From NCBI GenBank assembly GCA_029844215.1, contig JAQGDG010000048.1, forward strand, positions 310,001 through 374,000: DNA of 64,000 nt, in the 5' to 3' direction. Position 1 is the stretch's first letter. Each line of letters begins with the position of its first letter. Below are positions 36,221 through 47,500 of this stretch, one piece after another. The notes beneath the pieces were generated by a model, which made no database searches, was not told the origin of the DNA, and worked only from the letters and a program-made list of their open reading frames with translations. Both the position numbers and the translations under genes were made by a program. This stretch comes from Przewalskia tangutica (lineage: Eukaryota > Streptophyta > Magnoliopsida > Solanales > Solanaceae).

Positions 36221-37932
36221 CCTTGCTCAGGCGCGACTTTATCTAGGATATTATTGGGCTTACCGAGGTAACTAATCCTAACCCTCTTTTGAATTAGAGA
36301 ATACATACTGTAGTAGTATAAGAATAAGTATTAAATACTTAGAAGAATATCACAGAATAGAATTGAACTGTTATCACGCAGAAGTGTTTAAAGAAGAATA
36401 ATCAAATTGTACTTACATGGGATCGTTTCACAAAGAGACTTGAGTAGCTCACCGTAGGGAACGCCCAATTTTCCGTAGGATATAGAACCCTCTGCTTAGA
36501 ATCATTTACAAGGTAGTCAACGCTGATAGGCGTGTCGACTATTATAGTCGATTCTCTGCGCGACATATTCAACTTGGCGGTGGTTTTCACGAGAAGGTAT
36601 GTGATTCTTCCTAAAGCATGATATTTTACAATATATATGTAGTACGGTAGACGCATACGTGTTAATCGAATAATAACTATGGCAATGCCTCACGCTTAAG
36701 CTCGAATAATACTTACGAATGCCTCACGGCTTAAGCTGAATAATAAAGAATCAAAGCATTTCAAAAGAATACTGAATCATTTTTTAACAGAAGAGAACTA
36801 ATTGGTTTTTAAAACAGAAGCTTAAGAGTTATACTAGCTTTATGGGAAGTTAAGTATAACCACTTAAGAATGATAAAAGAAACAGCTTGCCTATGTGTTT
36901 ATAACAGACTTATATTGAATTGTGAAAAGAATAATAAGATGGTTTGATAAGTAGACATGATATGATGCTATGTGTGTTAGTGTCTTGTAACGTTCTTGTT
37001 GTGCTTATGTTGTTTAAAGATAAGCTGTTATGTTAGTGTACTATCACTCACCTCTTGACATATTACAGGGGTTGTCGCCTCCGACGCGGTAGACTCAGCG
37101 ATGCAGGACCATGATTCGAGAATACCTCATGCGGTCCAGTGGACCTATGCGGAGCTACGGAGTTCCGTGTTAGTGATGCGGGTTATACCTCATGCGGTCT
37201 ATGTGGCCATGCGGACTACGAGTCCGGGGCGATGCCGAGGAGTAGCTACCCTCGACGCGGGTTATGTACCCTACGCGGCCTATGTGAGTGGCCTATGCGA
37301 CTACGAGTCCGAGATTAGGCTTGCATGGTGATACTACGCAATTGGCCTCGCTCGATCATTCGCACCTAGAAAAGACCTATTACGCTTACCTATTGTTGCT
37401 CTTGTTTATGATGTGGCACTATGCGGTCCCCTCGTTGTTTCATACATACTTGCAAAACTGATTTTAAAATGATATGTTTTCATTTAAGTATTTTACAGTT
37501 TCATATACTTAGTACCTGTTGTACTGACCTCCTTCGGGGGGCTGCGTTCATGCCGCAGGTAAGGGCAAGCAGGTGCTAGATCCACATTCTTAGGATCTCT
37601 ACGTTGGTGTCGGAGCTCCATCTTTTCCGAGGCTCTACTTTGGGTATGATCTCCTGTTGTAGATAGTTTTGTACAGTCGGGTATGGCGGCCCTGTCCCGC
37701 CATAGTTGTATATTTCCTTAGAGGTCTGTAGTCATGTTGTACAGTATCGGATGTAACTGCTAAACCATGTTTATATATATAGGCCGAAAGGCGATGTTTT
37801 CTCACATAAACTGTGTCTTATTTTATAAACTGTTTCATGTCTTGTTTTATATTTCCGCTGATTACTCTGATGTATGACTACTTGGGTGCCCCGGTAAGGC
37901 ACCAGTCACGGGCCCCGGAATGGGTCGTGACA
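36221..37932 (+). repeat. Solo LTR A, right part
   Basis: Continues A from 27350 after the right CTAAA copy (36216-36220). It carries two units of the 37-base repeat near 36665-36745 and the GC-rich repeats near 37080-37320, and ends GGGTCGTGACA. Confidence 0.88.
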
Positions 37933-37937
37933 CCTTT

Positions 37938-38515
37938 CTAGCATGATTATTGTAAACTATGTAGTACGGTAGACGTACGTGTGCTAAACGAATTTGGTTG
38001 GTTTAAAACATAAAGTGTTATAATGGCTTTATGGGAATTTAATTATAAGAACTTTATGTAGGTAAAGAATGGTTTACTGATTTTTAAAAGATAAGAGACT
38101 TGACTTATATTTGGCTTGATTTGATATGTGAAGAACTTGAATTGCGTGGAAAGTTGTCAAACCTCATTCGTGAGTAATGAGTACTTGGTTTTTAATAATA
38201 ATGTTATATTGAATTCGGAAATGGGAATGAGTATCGAACAAGCCATTGCAGCGTTATTAAAGGAAAATGTAATGACTAATAATTAACTTAAAACAAGTAG
38301 AATCTTCCATCTGCATAGATGCTAAGATAAGACAAAATTGTATTACATTTCCTAGATCATGGCTGCTTTAATAAGATCATTAAAAACAAGTTTTGATTTT
38401 CTTAAAAATTCCAAAGTAAGGGACTTGATTTATACAAGAGAGAGACTTGAAAAATTGAAGTGTTTTTGTTTAAAAGAGAAGGCATGCTTTTATCTTAAGT
38501 TGGTTTAAAAAGAAG
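37938..38515 (+). repeat. LTR D, segment 2
   Basis: Continues the type 1 LTR from 26624 (CTAGCATGATTATTGTAAAC onward). The last five bases, AGAAG, are the left target duplication of C. Clean CTG/CAG sites are retained here. Confidence 0.82.
38511..38515. repeat. Target-site duplication of C, left copy (AGAAG)
   Basis: AGAAG before C and again at 48180-48184. Joined, the flanks give AAAAGAAGGCATG, as in K at 52609. Confidence 0.88.
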
Positions 38516-41500
38516 TGTTATACCCCGTAGTTGCAGGGTATGTAAGTGAGGACGTACGTACGAGAGTACGACAGAAATTTTGAAAAGAAAGAAAGATGTG
38601 AGTTTTCGACGGAAAAGTTTCCGGTTTTTGTGAAGAAAAAGGTTCGTTAATGGGAATTGGATTCCCAGATTTGGTATTTAGTCTTCATAGATTATATTAG
38701 AATTTTGGGATTTTATTTTCGGAAATGGTCACGTGGGGCCGACGGGAGAAATTTACGGTTTTGTGGGGCCCGCTTTGATTTTGAGATTTTTGGCCGTTAT
38801 GGCTATTTTCGGAAGACGAGATATTTTGGACGAATCGGGGGGCGACACGTGTCACCCCATGTGGCACCCTTGGCCGAAATATGTTTGTGCACAACACCCG
38901 GTTAGAGTCGTTTTTCGACGAAACGTTCTACCTAACTTACGAAGGGTAATTTACGGCTATGTCATTTAGTATTTTTGCGGATTTTTCCGAGAGACGAAAC
39001 GTTTTGGACCAACGAGAGGGCAACAATTGGCACCCTCTCGTTGGTGGACTTGAAGGGGCGGTTAGGGCCGATTGAATGGGCAATTGTTGGTAGATATTTG
39101 TGTAGATATTTGTGAGGGTTTTAAGGAGTAGGGTCTAGGGGGCACTTGGGCATATCTTGGCCCTCCACTTGCCCCCCACTTGGCTAGATCTTGGCCATTG
39201 GTTGGCCTTTGCTTGGCCTATAAATACCCTCCCCCTTTGAAGACTTCTTCATCCATTCCATAATTTCCAAGTCTTGAAAACCTCCCTCCCTCCCTCCTTG
39301 TGGTTTCGTCCCTCCCCTCTTCCTTTGAGAGGCCTTGGGAGAGGGGTGCACCCCCCTCCTAGAGGCCTTGGCCGAGGGGTACACCCCCCCACCCCCCTCC
39401 TAGTGGTGTGCCGAGAGGTACCCCCCCCCTCTTGGTAGAAATACTCTCCATAGTATTGTTACTATACCCAAATTACCTTAGCCGTATACCTTGTAGTATT
39501 CCAAAGATACCTCTATACGTAGAGCCCGGAAATACTACCTTATGTCCTTTTAGTCTCAAACCAAACCCTAAGGAAAATTTCCATAGTTGGTGGAGTATTA
39601 AGAAGAAGTTGTAGAACTTCTAGGGTTGTTTGAACGGGCCGAGCGCCATGAGTAGGAGCTAAACCTTGCTCAGGATCGACATTATAACTTGAATAATTTT
39701 GGGCTTATCGAGGTAAATACTCTTGTCCCCTTAATGTAATTGGAAATTACATGTTGTAGGATTGTATAGTTGAAGTATACTATGTATAGATCGGAATAAT
39801 ACTTGCGGCAATGTCTTTTGACTTAAGCCTGAATAAAGAAGAGAACTGAACTGTAATTACTTAGGATTGTATTACAGTAGACTTGTGGTATTGTTGTGTT
39901 GAAGAATTGTATACGTCCGGTTAGACGATAAAACCCCCGGTTGGCTTGGTAGCCGCCTCGTTAGAGGAGGAAATTTACGCTGCCATGCGGGGAGATCTTG
40001 CGAATTTTCTGTAGAATATGGAACCAAGTGTTAATAGACGTTTGTGGTCTATATAGGTGGAAGTACTGCGAGTAGCGTATTCTACTTGAAGGGTGGAAAA
40101 GGCTAGCAGGGGTACAGTACTGTGGAGCGTATTGCTTCTTGTCGATAATCGTCGCGAGGTATGTGAACCTCTTCCTATCCTTTCTAGCATGATGTTTTGT
40201 AAACTATGTAGTACGTGACGCATACGTGCTAAATGAGTTTGGTTGGTTCAAAACATAGGGTGTTATAATAGCTTTATGGGAAGTTAGTTATAACGACTCT
40301 ATGTAGGTAACAGAATGATTTATTATTGTAGAAGTTAAGAGACTTGATCTTGAAAGATAAGAGACTTAACCTAATTGACTTGATGTGTAACATTTTGTTA
40401 AAAATATTGTAAAACCTCATTAGCGAGTAATGAGTACTTGATTTTAAAAGAATAATGTTTTATCAATTTAAAATGAGAATAAGTATCGAACGAACCACGC
40501 AGCCGCTAATAAAGGGAAATGTATTGACTAATCAAGTATTATTTAAACCAGTAGAAACCTCCATCTGCATAGAAGCTAAGATGAGACAAAATGATATTAC
40601 ATCTCCTAGATCATGGCTGCTGTTAAAAGATTGTAATAAACAAGAATAACCTACTCACATATAAGGTATATGCTTCTCAAATTGTTTTAAAGGATTTAAA
40701 ACTATGAACTACGAAACCTTTCAAAAAATGAGAAACTTGAGTAAATGGAATTAGGCAAACTTGAACGTTTGGAAAAGAATGTTGTTACTTGATTTTACAA
40801 AGAGAAGTGTTTTGATTTACATCAAAAGATAATCACTCTATTGTTATATACTACGGGTATTGTGTGACTTTTGTGAAAGTAACGGATCTTTAAAGAGTTA
40901 TTGTATAAAGTACTTTGGGGATAAAACCCGATCTCGTTAATCATATAGTAGAAAGTACCTTATGTGTGAATAACTTGATTGTATTGGTTTGTGATAGCCT
41001 GGTAATACCTTCTTGTTGATTTGATAAGTAAACATATTAGGATGCTACGTGTGTTAGTATTCTGTGATATTTGTGTAAAGGGTTTCCTTGTTGTGCTTAT
41101 GTTGTTTAAACGCGAGCCGCCAGCCTGGTATTACATCACTCACCTCTTGACATGTTTCCGGGTTAAGTCGCCTCCGACGCGGGTAGACTCGCGTGTCCAG
41201 GACCATGATTCGAGAATACCATGCGGTCCCGGGGCCTATGCGGAGCTACGAGAGTTCCGTGTTAGCGGCCTTTATGGTCACGCGGTCTACGTGGGCTACG
41301 CGTCGCGAGTCCGGGACGATGCCGGAGTAGCTACCCTCGATGCGGGTTATACCTCACGCGCCTATGAGATTGTCCTATGCGAGTCGCGGAGTTCCAGGCT
41401 AGACGCACACATTTGATATTGCGAGCGACCAGCTTTGATCATGTGACGGCCTAGACAGATATCATGATACGCTTTATGACCTTGTTAGTACCGCTGGTGT

Positions 41501-42203
41501 TAGTAGTCGGCTATGCCTTCGCATTTACCCCGCACTATTTTATTTGGACACAGCGGACCCGTTGTTCATGTGTATTCCTCGTGTTTTTCTATCATAGATC
41601 GCCACAGAAGGTATTCCACGCATGATTGATGTTGTGGGCATGAGACCCATTGTTATATCGAGTGATTACTTGAGGTGTGAGTCCTCGACTAGACATGATC
41701 GCTATTTATCGTGAATCGTAGTTTGGTTATCATACATGTCTCCCGCTTATAGACTACTATGATTTCATTTACGATCATCATGTTTCACATACTTGGTACT
41801 TGCATCGACCTCCTTCGGGCCGCGTTCATGCCGCAGTAAAGGTACACCGCCGTTGATCCTCGCCTTAGGGTCACGTCATTGCTTGGGAAAGCTCCGCTTC
41901 TCCGAGGCTTATTCGTATAGTCCCCTGTTGTTGTAGTGCTACATTCAGGTATGACGGCCCCGCCCCGTCGTTGTTGTCATATCATTCATGAGGTTTGTAG
42001 TATCGCTGTGGGCGTGGTTGTAATGGATGTAATCGCTCAAATTGATATTTATTTATACCGAAGGTAACCGCTTTGGTTAGCCTGTCTTCTTATTTCACCG
42101 CCTTATTACATTGGCTTCATGTTATTGTTTTATGTTCCCGATTACTCGATGTTGTATCACCAGGTGCCCGGTAGGCACGATCACGCCCGGATCGGTCGTG
42201 ACA
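38516..42203 (+). repeat. 5' LTR of C
   Basis: Begins TGTTATACCCCGTAGTTGC and ends GGTCGTGACA. U3 holds CACGTGGGGCC near 38730 and GACACGTGTC near 38845. A pyrimidine-rich 5' leader with long C runs follows the TATA box (39280-39435). GC-rich internal repeats lie at about 41150-41420. Confidence 0.92.
39217..39228 (+). promoter_or_regulatory. TATA box of C 5' LTR
   Basis: CCTATAAATACC after the TTGGCCATTGGTTGGCC block. Confidence 0.65.
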
Positions 42204-42207
42204 AAAG

Positions 42208-42220
42208 TGGTATCGTGAGC
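42208..42220 (+). other. Primer binding site of C (tRNA-Met)
   Basis: TGGTATCGTGAGC, four bases after the LTR end. Confidence 0.8.
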
Positions 42221-42400
42221 GCTTAATCCTGAAAGTGTCTACTGCATCGTATCTAGTAGTTCTGATTATCGGTGTTGTGCACCACACCAATAATCGTGAG
42301 GCTATAGGATATTTAGGATTGGTTTCATTCTTCTCACTCGAGATCGTGCTTAGAGCCGTGTTATAAGTCGACCCTCTAACGTAATTCTTTCCTTATCGTT

Positions 42401-43115
42401 ATGTCTTCAGAAGGCAACCAGGCCTGTGAGGGCAAGCGCGAGGAGTCGCGAGTCGAGTACGCAGGGTTGCGTGGGCACAGGCCCAATCATCACCTGGGGT
42501 GGTGCTTCATTTGGGGAGTTCTGCGACATCACTAGCCCCAGCAAAGTTTAGCACAGCGGCAGCAGTTCCTACTGCGACCATGACATTTTGAACCTTCGCC
42601 CACGCATCGAACAAAGAATATAGATTGCAAAGAGGCGACCCTGTTACTAGCTATGGATTTGGCTACAGAGAGTGTACCGATGTACCGCGAGTCTTGATGA
42701 CTATCTAAGAGAGGGTGTGCAAGAGAAGTTCTTCAGTTGTGTTTGAGCATGGCCTGTGTACGGGCTTATGCGCAGCAGGCCAAGAAATGTAGAGATCGAC
42801 TGGTTAACCGAGGATGCAGAAGAGGCCGTAATGCAGTCCTTTGGTAACTTTCGAGGCGAACCACCTCAGCAGCAGATTAGATATGCACCTCCACCAGTGC
42901 GGAGTGGTCCTCCACAGGGTTCAGGACGTTCGGGGTATGCAGGAGTTGGTCAGAGCTCCAGAGCTTCCAGTTCACAGCTACACGTAGTTTCCACCACCGG
43001 ATTTAGTTTTCCCCGTGTTCACAGCTGCGATGACGCCATCCCGGGAAGGTCGCTCAGAGTTGGTACTTGTTTTATCGCGCCGCCGTGGCCATGTGTCGAA
43101 AGGATGTCCTAGTGG
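42401..43115 (+). pseudogene. Shortened gag of element C
   Basis: The start is the ATG at 42401 (MSSEGNQ). Early sequence is low in recognisable Gag core. A readable frame from 42756 contains NFRGEPPQQQIRYAPPPVRS, the proline-rich part before the nucleocapsid, and the zinc knuckle is just discernible near 43020-43110 (GCGATGACGCC through CCATGTGTCGAAAGG). Length is about 700 bases against 1.1 kb in B. The central Gag core is missing and replaced by sequence shared only with G (42480-42700). Confidence 0.65.
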
Positions 43116-43448
43116 GAGGACTCCGCCTTCAGGATCGGTGGGTATTTCGTCATCTTCCCTAGCTATGCGCCCTACGGGGCAGGTTTGATTAGAACGACTA
43201 AGGGGAGTGAAGCAGTAAATACAGATAGATCTTTAACCCTCTAGGGATTAGTATGTGTAATAAGTGAGTATACCTTAAGTGTTATATTCGATAGCATTGT
43301 GTATATTGTGATTAGAGAATCATGGTTAGTTAACCGTAAGAATCGTGGCCGAAGTATAAAGAGGCCAGAGCCTCTATCACGGGAACAGACCCGAACCGTG
43401 GCTCTCCGTATGGCACGTCCTGAGAAGGGAACTAAGGTCCAAACCTCA

Positions 43449-43529
43449 GGGATCGCATGCAGTCCGGTACCATTTGTTGGGTCGCCGGAGTGACACTAGA
43501 ACCTCGCGGCAAAGTGACAAAAGTGGTAT
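43449..43529 (+). repeat. Relocated module with internal primer-binding-site-like sequence (C copy)
   Basis: Begins GGGATCGCATGCAGTCCGG and ends GTGACAAAAGTGGTAT at 43514-43529, the exact order found at the real LTR end plus primer binding site. G carries it at a different interior position (17032-17103, minus). Confidence 0.7.
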
Positions 43530-44039
43530 GAAAGATGGTATAGTATGTTTAACCCTTATCTGTGTGCATAGTGCACGTGAGATATGTTGTGTGATAAGTC
43601 CCTGAGTAGTGTGGAATGAAAAATGGTAGTTGAGCTAAGAAGACCGCTAGGTTTTCGTAACGTGATTAGTGAGATTGTTCCGGATCGGGGAGCTAGTTTT
43701 TTTGCGCATCACGGTCGGGTTGAGGCCACGTCGCGGGTCAACCCGCGCCCGCTTGGTGGTGCGGGCCGTGGTGGTCCCGCCAGGTAGGGTCATGAGGGTG
43801 TTAGGCCCATGTTTGGTTAGCCAGCGTCTGAGTTCGTGGATGCATGTGACCTGTAGTCGGGCTGATGAGGTCAGCCCATCGTGTCCTTCATTTAGGACTG
43901 TTTACTCGGCAGAGGGTTATGCGAGATGTTGTTTCAAGAAGGTTGTAAGGTTGCACGGTGCCTACCTTCACCTTATGATGCAGTGAAGCCCGTGATGGGC
44001 TATTTTCATTTTCGAGTTTTACCAGCAGGTGGACTCGCA

Positions 44040-44230
44040 GTCTCAGACGCATTCGCCTCGCCGGTTTGGATTTCGTGGGTAGTCGAGGATTGTTGCCCCT
44101 GTTGAGGAGTGTTTTTATAACTACCATTTCGGATTCTGATATCGCCTTACGCTTCCTCAGGGCGGAAGTTGCCACGGCCGATTGGTTCGATGTTGGCAAG
44201 GTTCGATAGTTGGAGATAGTAACCTGCAGA
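44040..44230 (+). pseudogene. Diverged integrase remnant in element C
   Basis: TTTCGTGGGTAGTCGAGGA near 44066, then AACTACCATTTC near 44120 and GATTGGTTCGATGTTGGCAAG near 44180, align in order with B's integrase at 33840-33985. Intervening bases are strongly diverged and no frame is open. The same remnant is in G at 17490-17680. Confidence 0.65.
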
Positions 44231-44534
44231 TTTCGAACGGAATCGCAAATGTAAATGTGGTAAGTTATGAGAAAGAGTTCGAGTGTACAAGAAGGGTACG
44301 ACACGTAAGTGAAGAAGCGAGCATGTATGGCGAGCATAGACGCGATCATTCCTTTGTAAGAAGAGGTGCGAGGAAGTATATTTTAGACTTCGTAAGGGAG
44401 TTTGTGATGTCGAGGTGTGTTATCGTGGACCGATGTAAGTATTTGCGCAGTGTTTCGCGTGGCCGTATGGCAGATTGTTTTCGTAAGTATAGCGTGAAGA
44501 CTATATCGCGCATGCTTGTTTGAGACTTAGAAGG

Positions 44535-44568
44535 AACATTCGTGACGAATGTTTCTAAGGAGGGAGAA
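44535..44568 (+). other. Palindrome and polypurine tract of C
   Basis: AACATTCGTGACGAATGTT followed by AAGGAGGGAGAA directly before the 3' LTR. Confidence 0.82.
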
Positions 44569-47500
44569 TGTTATACCCGTAGTTGCAGTGGTATGTAAGT
44601 GAGGACGCATTATGAGAGCAATGTAAATTTTGAAAAGAAAGAAAGATGTGAGTTTTCGACTAAAAGTTTCCGCTTGTGAAGAAAAGGTTCGTTAACGGGA
44701 ATTGGATTCCCGATTTGGTATTTAGTCTTCATAGATTATATTAGAATTTTGGGATTTTATTTTCTAAATGGTCACGTGGGCCCACGGAGAAATTTACTGC
44801 TTTGTGGGGCCCGCTTGATTTTGAGATTTTTGGTCGTTATGGATATTTTCTAAGACGAAATATTTTGGATTTAATCGGGGCGACACGTGTCACCCCACGT
44901 GGCACCCTTGGCCGAAATATGTTTGTGCACAACACCCTGCTAGAGTCGTTTTCCGACGAACGTTCTACCTAACTTACGGGCGGTAATTTACTGGCTATGT
45001 CATTTAGTATTTTCGGATTTTTCCGAGAGACGAAACGTTTTGGACCAACGAGAGGGCAACACTTGGCACCCTCTCGTTGGTGGACTTGAAGGGGCGGTTA
45101 GGGCCGATTGAATGGGCAATTGTTGGTAGATATTTGTGTAGATATTTGTGAGGGTTTTAAGAGTAGGTCTAGGGGCACTGGGCATATCTTGCCCTCCACT
45201 TGCCCCACTTGGCTAGATCTTGGCCATTGGTTGGCCTTTGCTTGGCCTATAAATACCCTCCCCTTTGAAGACTTCTTCATCCATTCCATAATTTCCAAGT
45301 CTTGAAAACCTCCTCCTCCTCGTGGTTTCGTCCTCCCTCTTCCTTTGAGAGGCCTTGGGAGAGGGTGCACCCTCCCAGAGGCTCGCCGGCGGGTACACCC
45401 TCCTAGTGGTGTGCCGAGAGGTACCCCTCTCTGGTAGAAATACTCTATAGTATTGTTACTATACCCAAATTACCTTAGCAGATACCTTGTAGTATTCCAA
45501 AGATACCTCTATACGTAGAGTCTTAAATACTACCTTATGTCCTTTAGTCTCAAACCGAAACCCTAAGGAAAATCTCCATAGTTGGTTGGAGTATTAAGAA
45601 GTTGTGTAGAACTTCTAAGGGTTGTTTGGAACGGTTGAGCGCGCGAGTAGAGCTAAACCTTGCTCAGATCGACATTATAACTTGGATAATTTTGGGCTTA
45701 TCGAGGTAAATACTCTTATCCCCTTAATGTAATTGGAAATTACATGTTGTAGGATTGTATAGTTGAAGTATACTATGTATAGATCGAATAATACTATGCA
45801 ATGTCTTTTGACTTAAGCCCTAATAAAGAAGAGAACCGAATCAGAATTACTTAGGATTGTATTACTGAGACTTGTGGTATTGTTGTTGAAGAATTGTATA
45901 CGCCCGTTAGACGTATAAACCCCCCAAGTTGGCTTGGTAGCCTACTGCAGAGGAGGAAATTTACGCTGCCATGGGGAGCCGAATTTTCTCAGAGAATATG
46001 GAACCAAGTGTTAATAGACGCCAGTGGTCTATATAGCGGAAGATCGCGAGTAGCGTATTCTACTCGGGCGGTGGAAAAGGCTAGCGCGGTACAAGATCGC
46101 GAGTGTATCGCTTCGTCGATAATCGTCGCGAGGTATGTGAACCTCTTCCTATCCTTTCTAGCATGATGTTTTGTAAACTATATAGTACCAGAGACGCATA
46201 CGTGCTAAACGAGTTTGGTTGGTTCAAAACATGTGGTGTTATAATAGCTTTACGGGAAGTTAGTTATAACGACTCTATGTAGGTAATGTAATGATTTATT
46301 ATTGTAGGTTAAGAGACTTGATCTTGAAAGATAAGAGACTTAACCTAATTGACTTGATGTGTAACATTTTGTTAAAAATGTTGTAAAACCTCATTAGTAG
46401 TAATGAGTACTTGATTTTAGAAGAATAATGTTTTATCAATTCGAAATGAGAATAAGTATCGAACTAACCACAAAGCGCTAATAAAGTGGAAATGTATTGA
46501 CTAATCAAGTATTATTTAAACCAAGAGAAACCTCCATCCGCATAAGCTAAGATGAGACAAAATGATATTACATCTCCTAGATCATGGTTGTTAAAAGATT
46601 GTTATAAACAAGAATAACCTACTCACATATAAGGTATATGCTTCTCAAATTGTTTTAAAGGATTTAAAACTATGAACTACTAAACCTTTCAAAAATGAGA
46701 AACTTGAGTAAATGGAATTAGGCAAACTTGAACGCTTGGAAAAGAATGTTGTTACTTGATTTTACAAAGAGAAGTGTTTTGATTTACTTCAAAAGATAAT
46801 CACTCTATTGTTATATATTACGTATTGTGTGACTTTTGTGAAAGTAATGGATCTTTAAAGAGTTATCAGATAAAGTACTTTGGGGATAAAACCCGATCTC
46901 GTTAATCATATAGTAGAAAGTACCTTATGTGCTAATAACTTGATTGTATTGGTTTGTGATAGCCCGTAATACCTTCTTGTTGATTTGATAAGTAAACATA
47001 TTAGGATGCTACGTGTTAGTATTCGTGATATTTGTGTAAACGGGTTTCTCGCTGCTTATGTTGTTTAAACGCGAGCCGCCAGCCGTATTACATCACTCAC
47101 CTCTTGACATGTTTCCGGGTTAAGCCGCCTCCGACGCGGATAGACTCAGCGGTCCAGGACCATGATTCGAGAATACCTCACGCGGTCCCGGGGCCTATGC
47201 GAGCTACGAGTTCCGTGTTAGTGCGCGCCTTTATGGTCACGCGGTCTACATGCGCTACGCGGATCGCGAGTCCAGGATTTACGTCGGGAGTAGCTACCCG
47301 ACGCGGGTTATACCTCACGCGACTACGAGATTGGCCTATGCGAGTCAGCGGAGTTTCGTGGCTAGACGCGCATTTGATATTGCGCGAGCGACCGCTTTGA
47401 TCATGCGACGCCTAGACAGATATCATGATACGCTTTATGACCTTGTTAGTACCGCTGGTGTTAGTAGTCGCCATGCCTTCGCATTTACCCCGCATCGCTT

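Larger units (their letters stand above)
26625..37932 (+). mobile_element. Solo LTR A, split by element B
   Basis: Two LTR pieces, 26625-27350 and 36221-37932, join into one complete 2.44-kb type 2 LTR with a CCTTT target duplication at its ends and no interior of its own. That is the mark of a solo LTR left by recombination between the two LTRs of a former element. The DNA between the pieces is element B. Confidence 0.85.
43116..44530 (+). other. Non-coding interior of element C
   Basis: No intact gene. It shares most of its length with G (reversed, 16789-18479) and about 250 bases with J (about 12190-12440). The relocated module (43449-43529) and integrase remnant (44040-44230) are listed separately. 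Confidence 0.75.
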
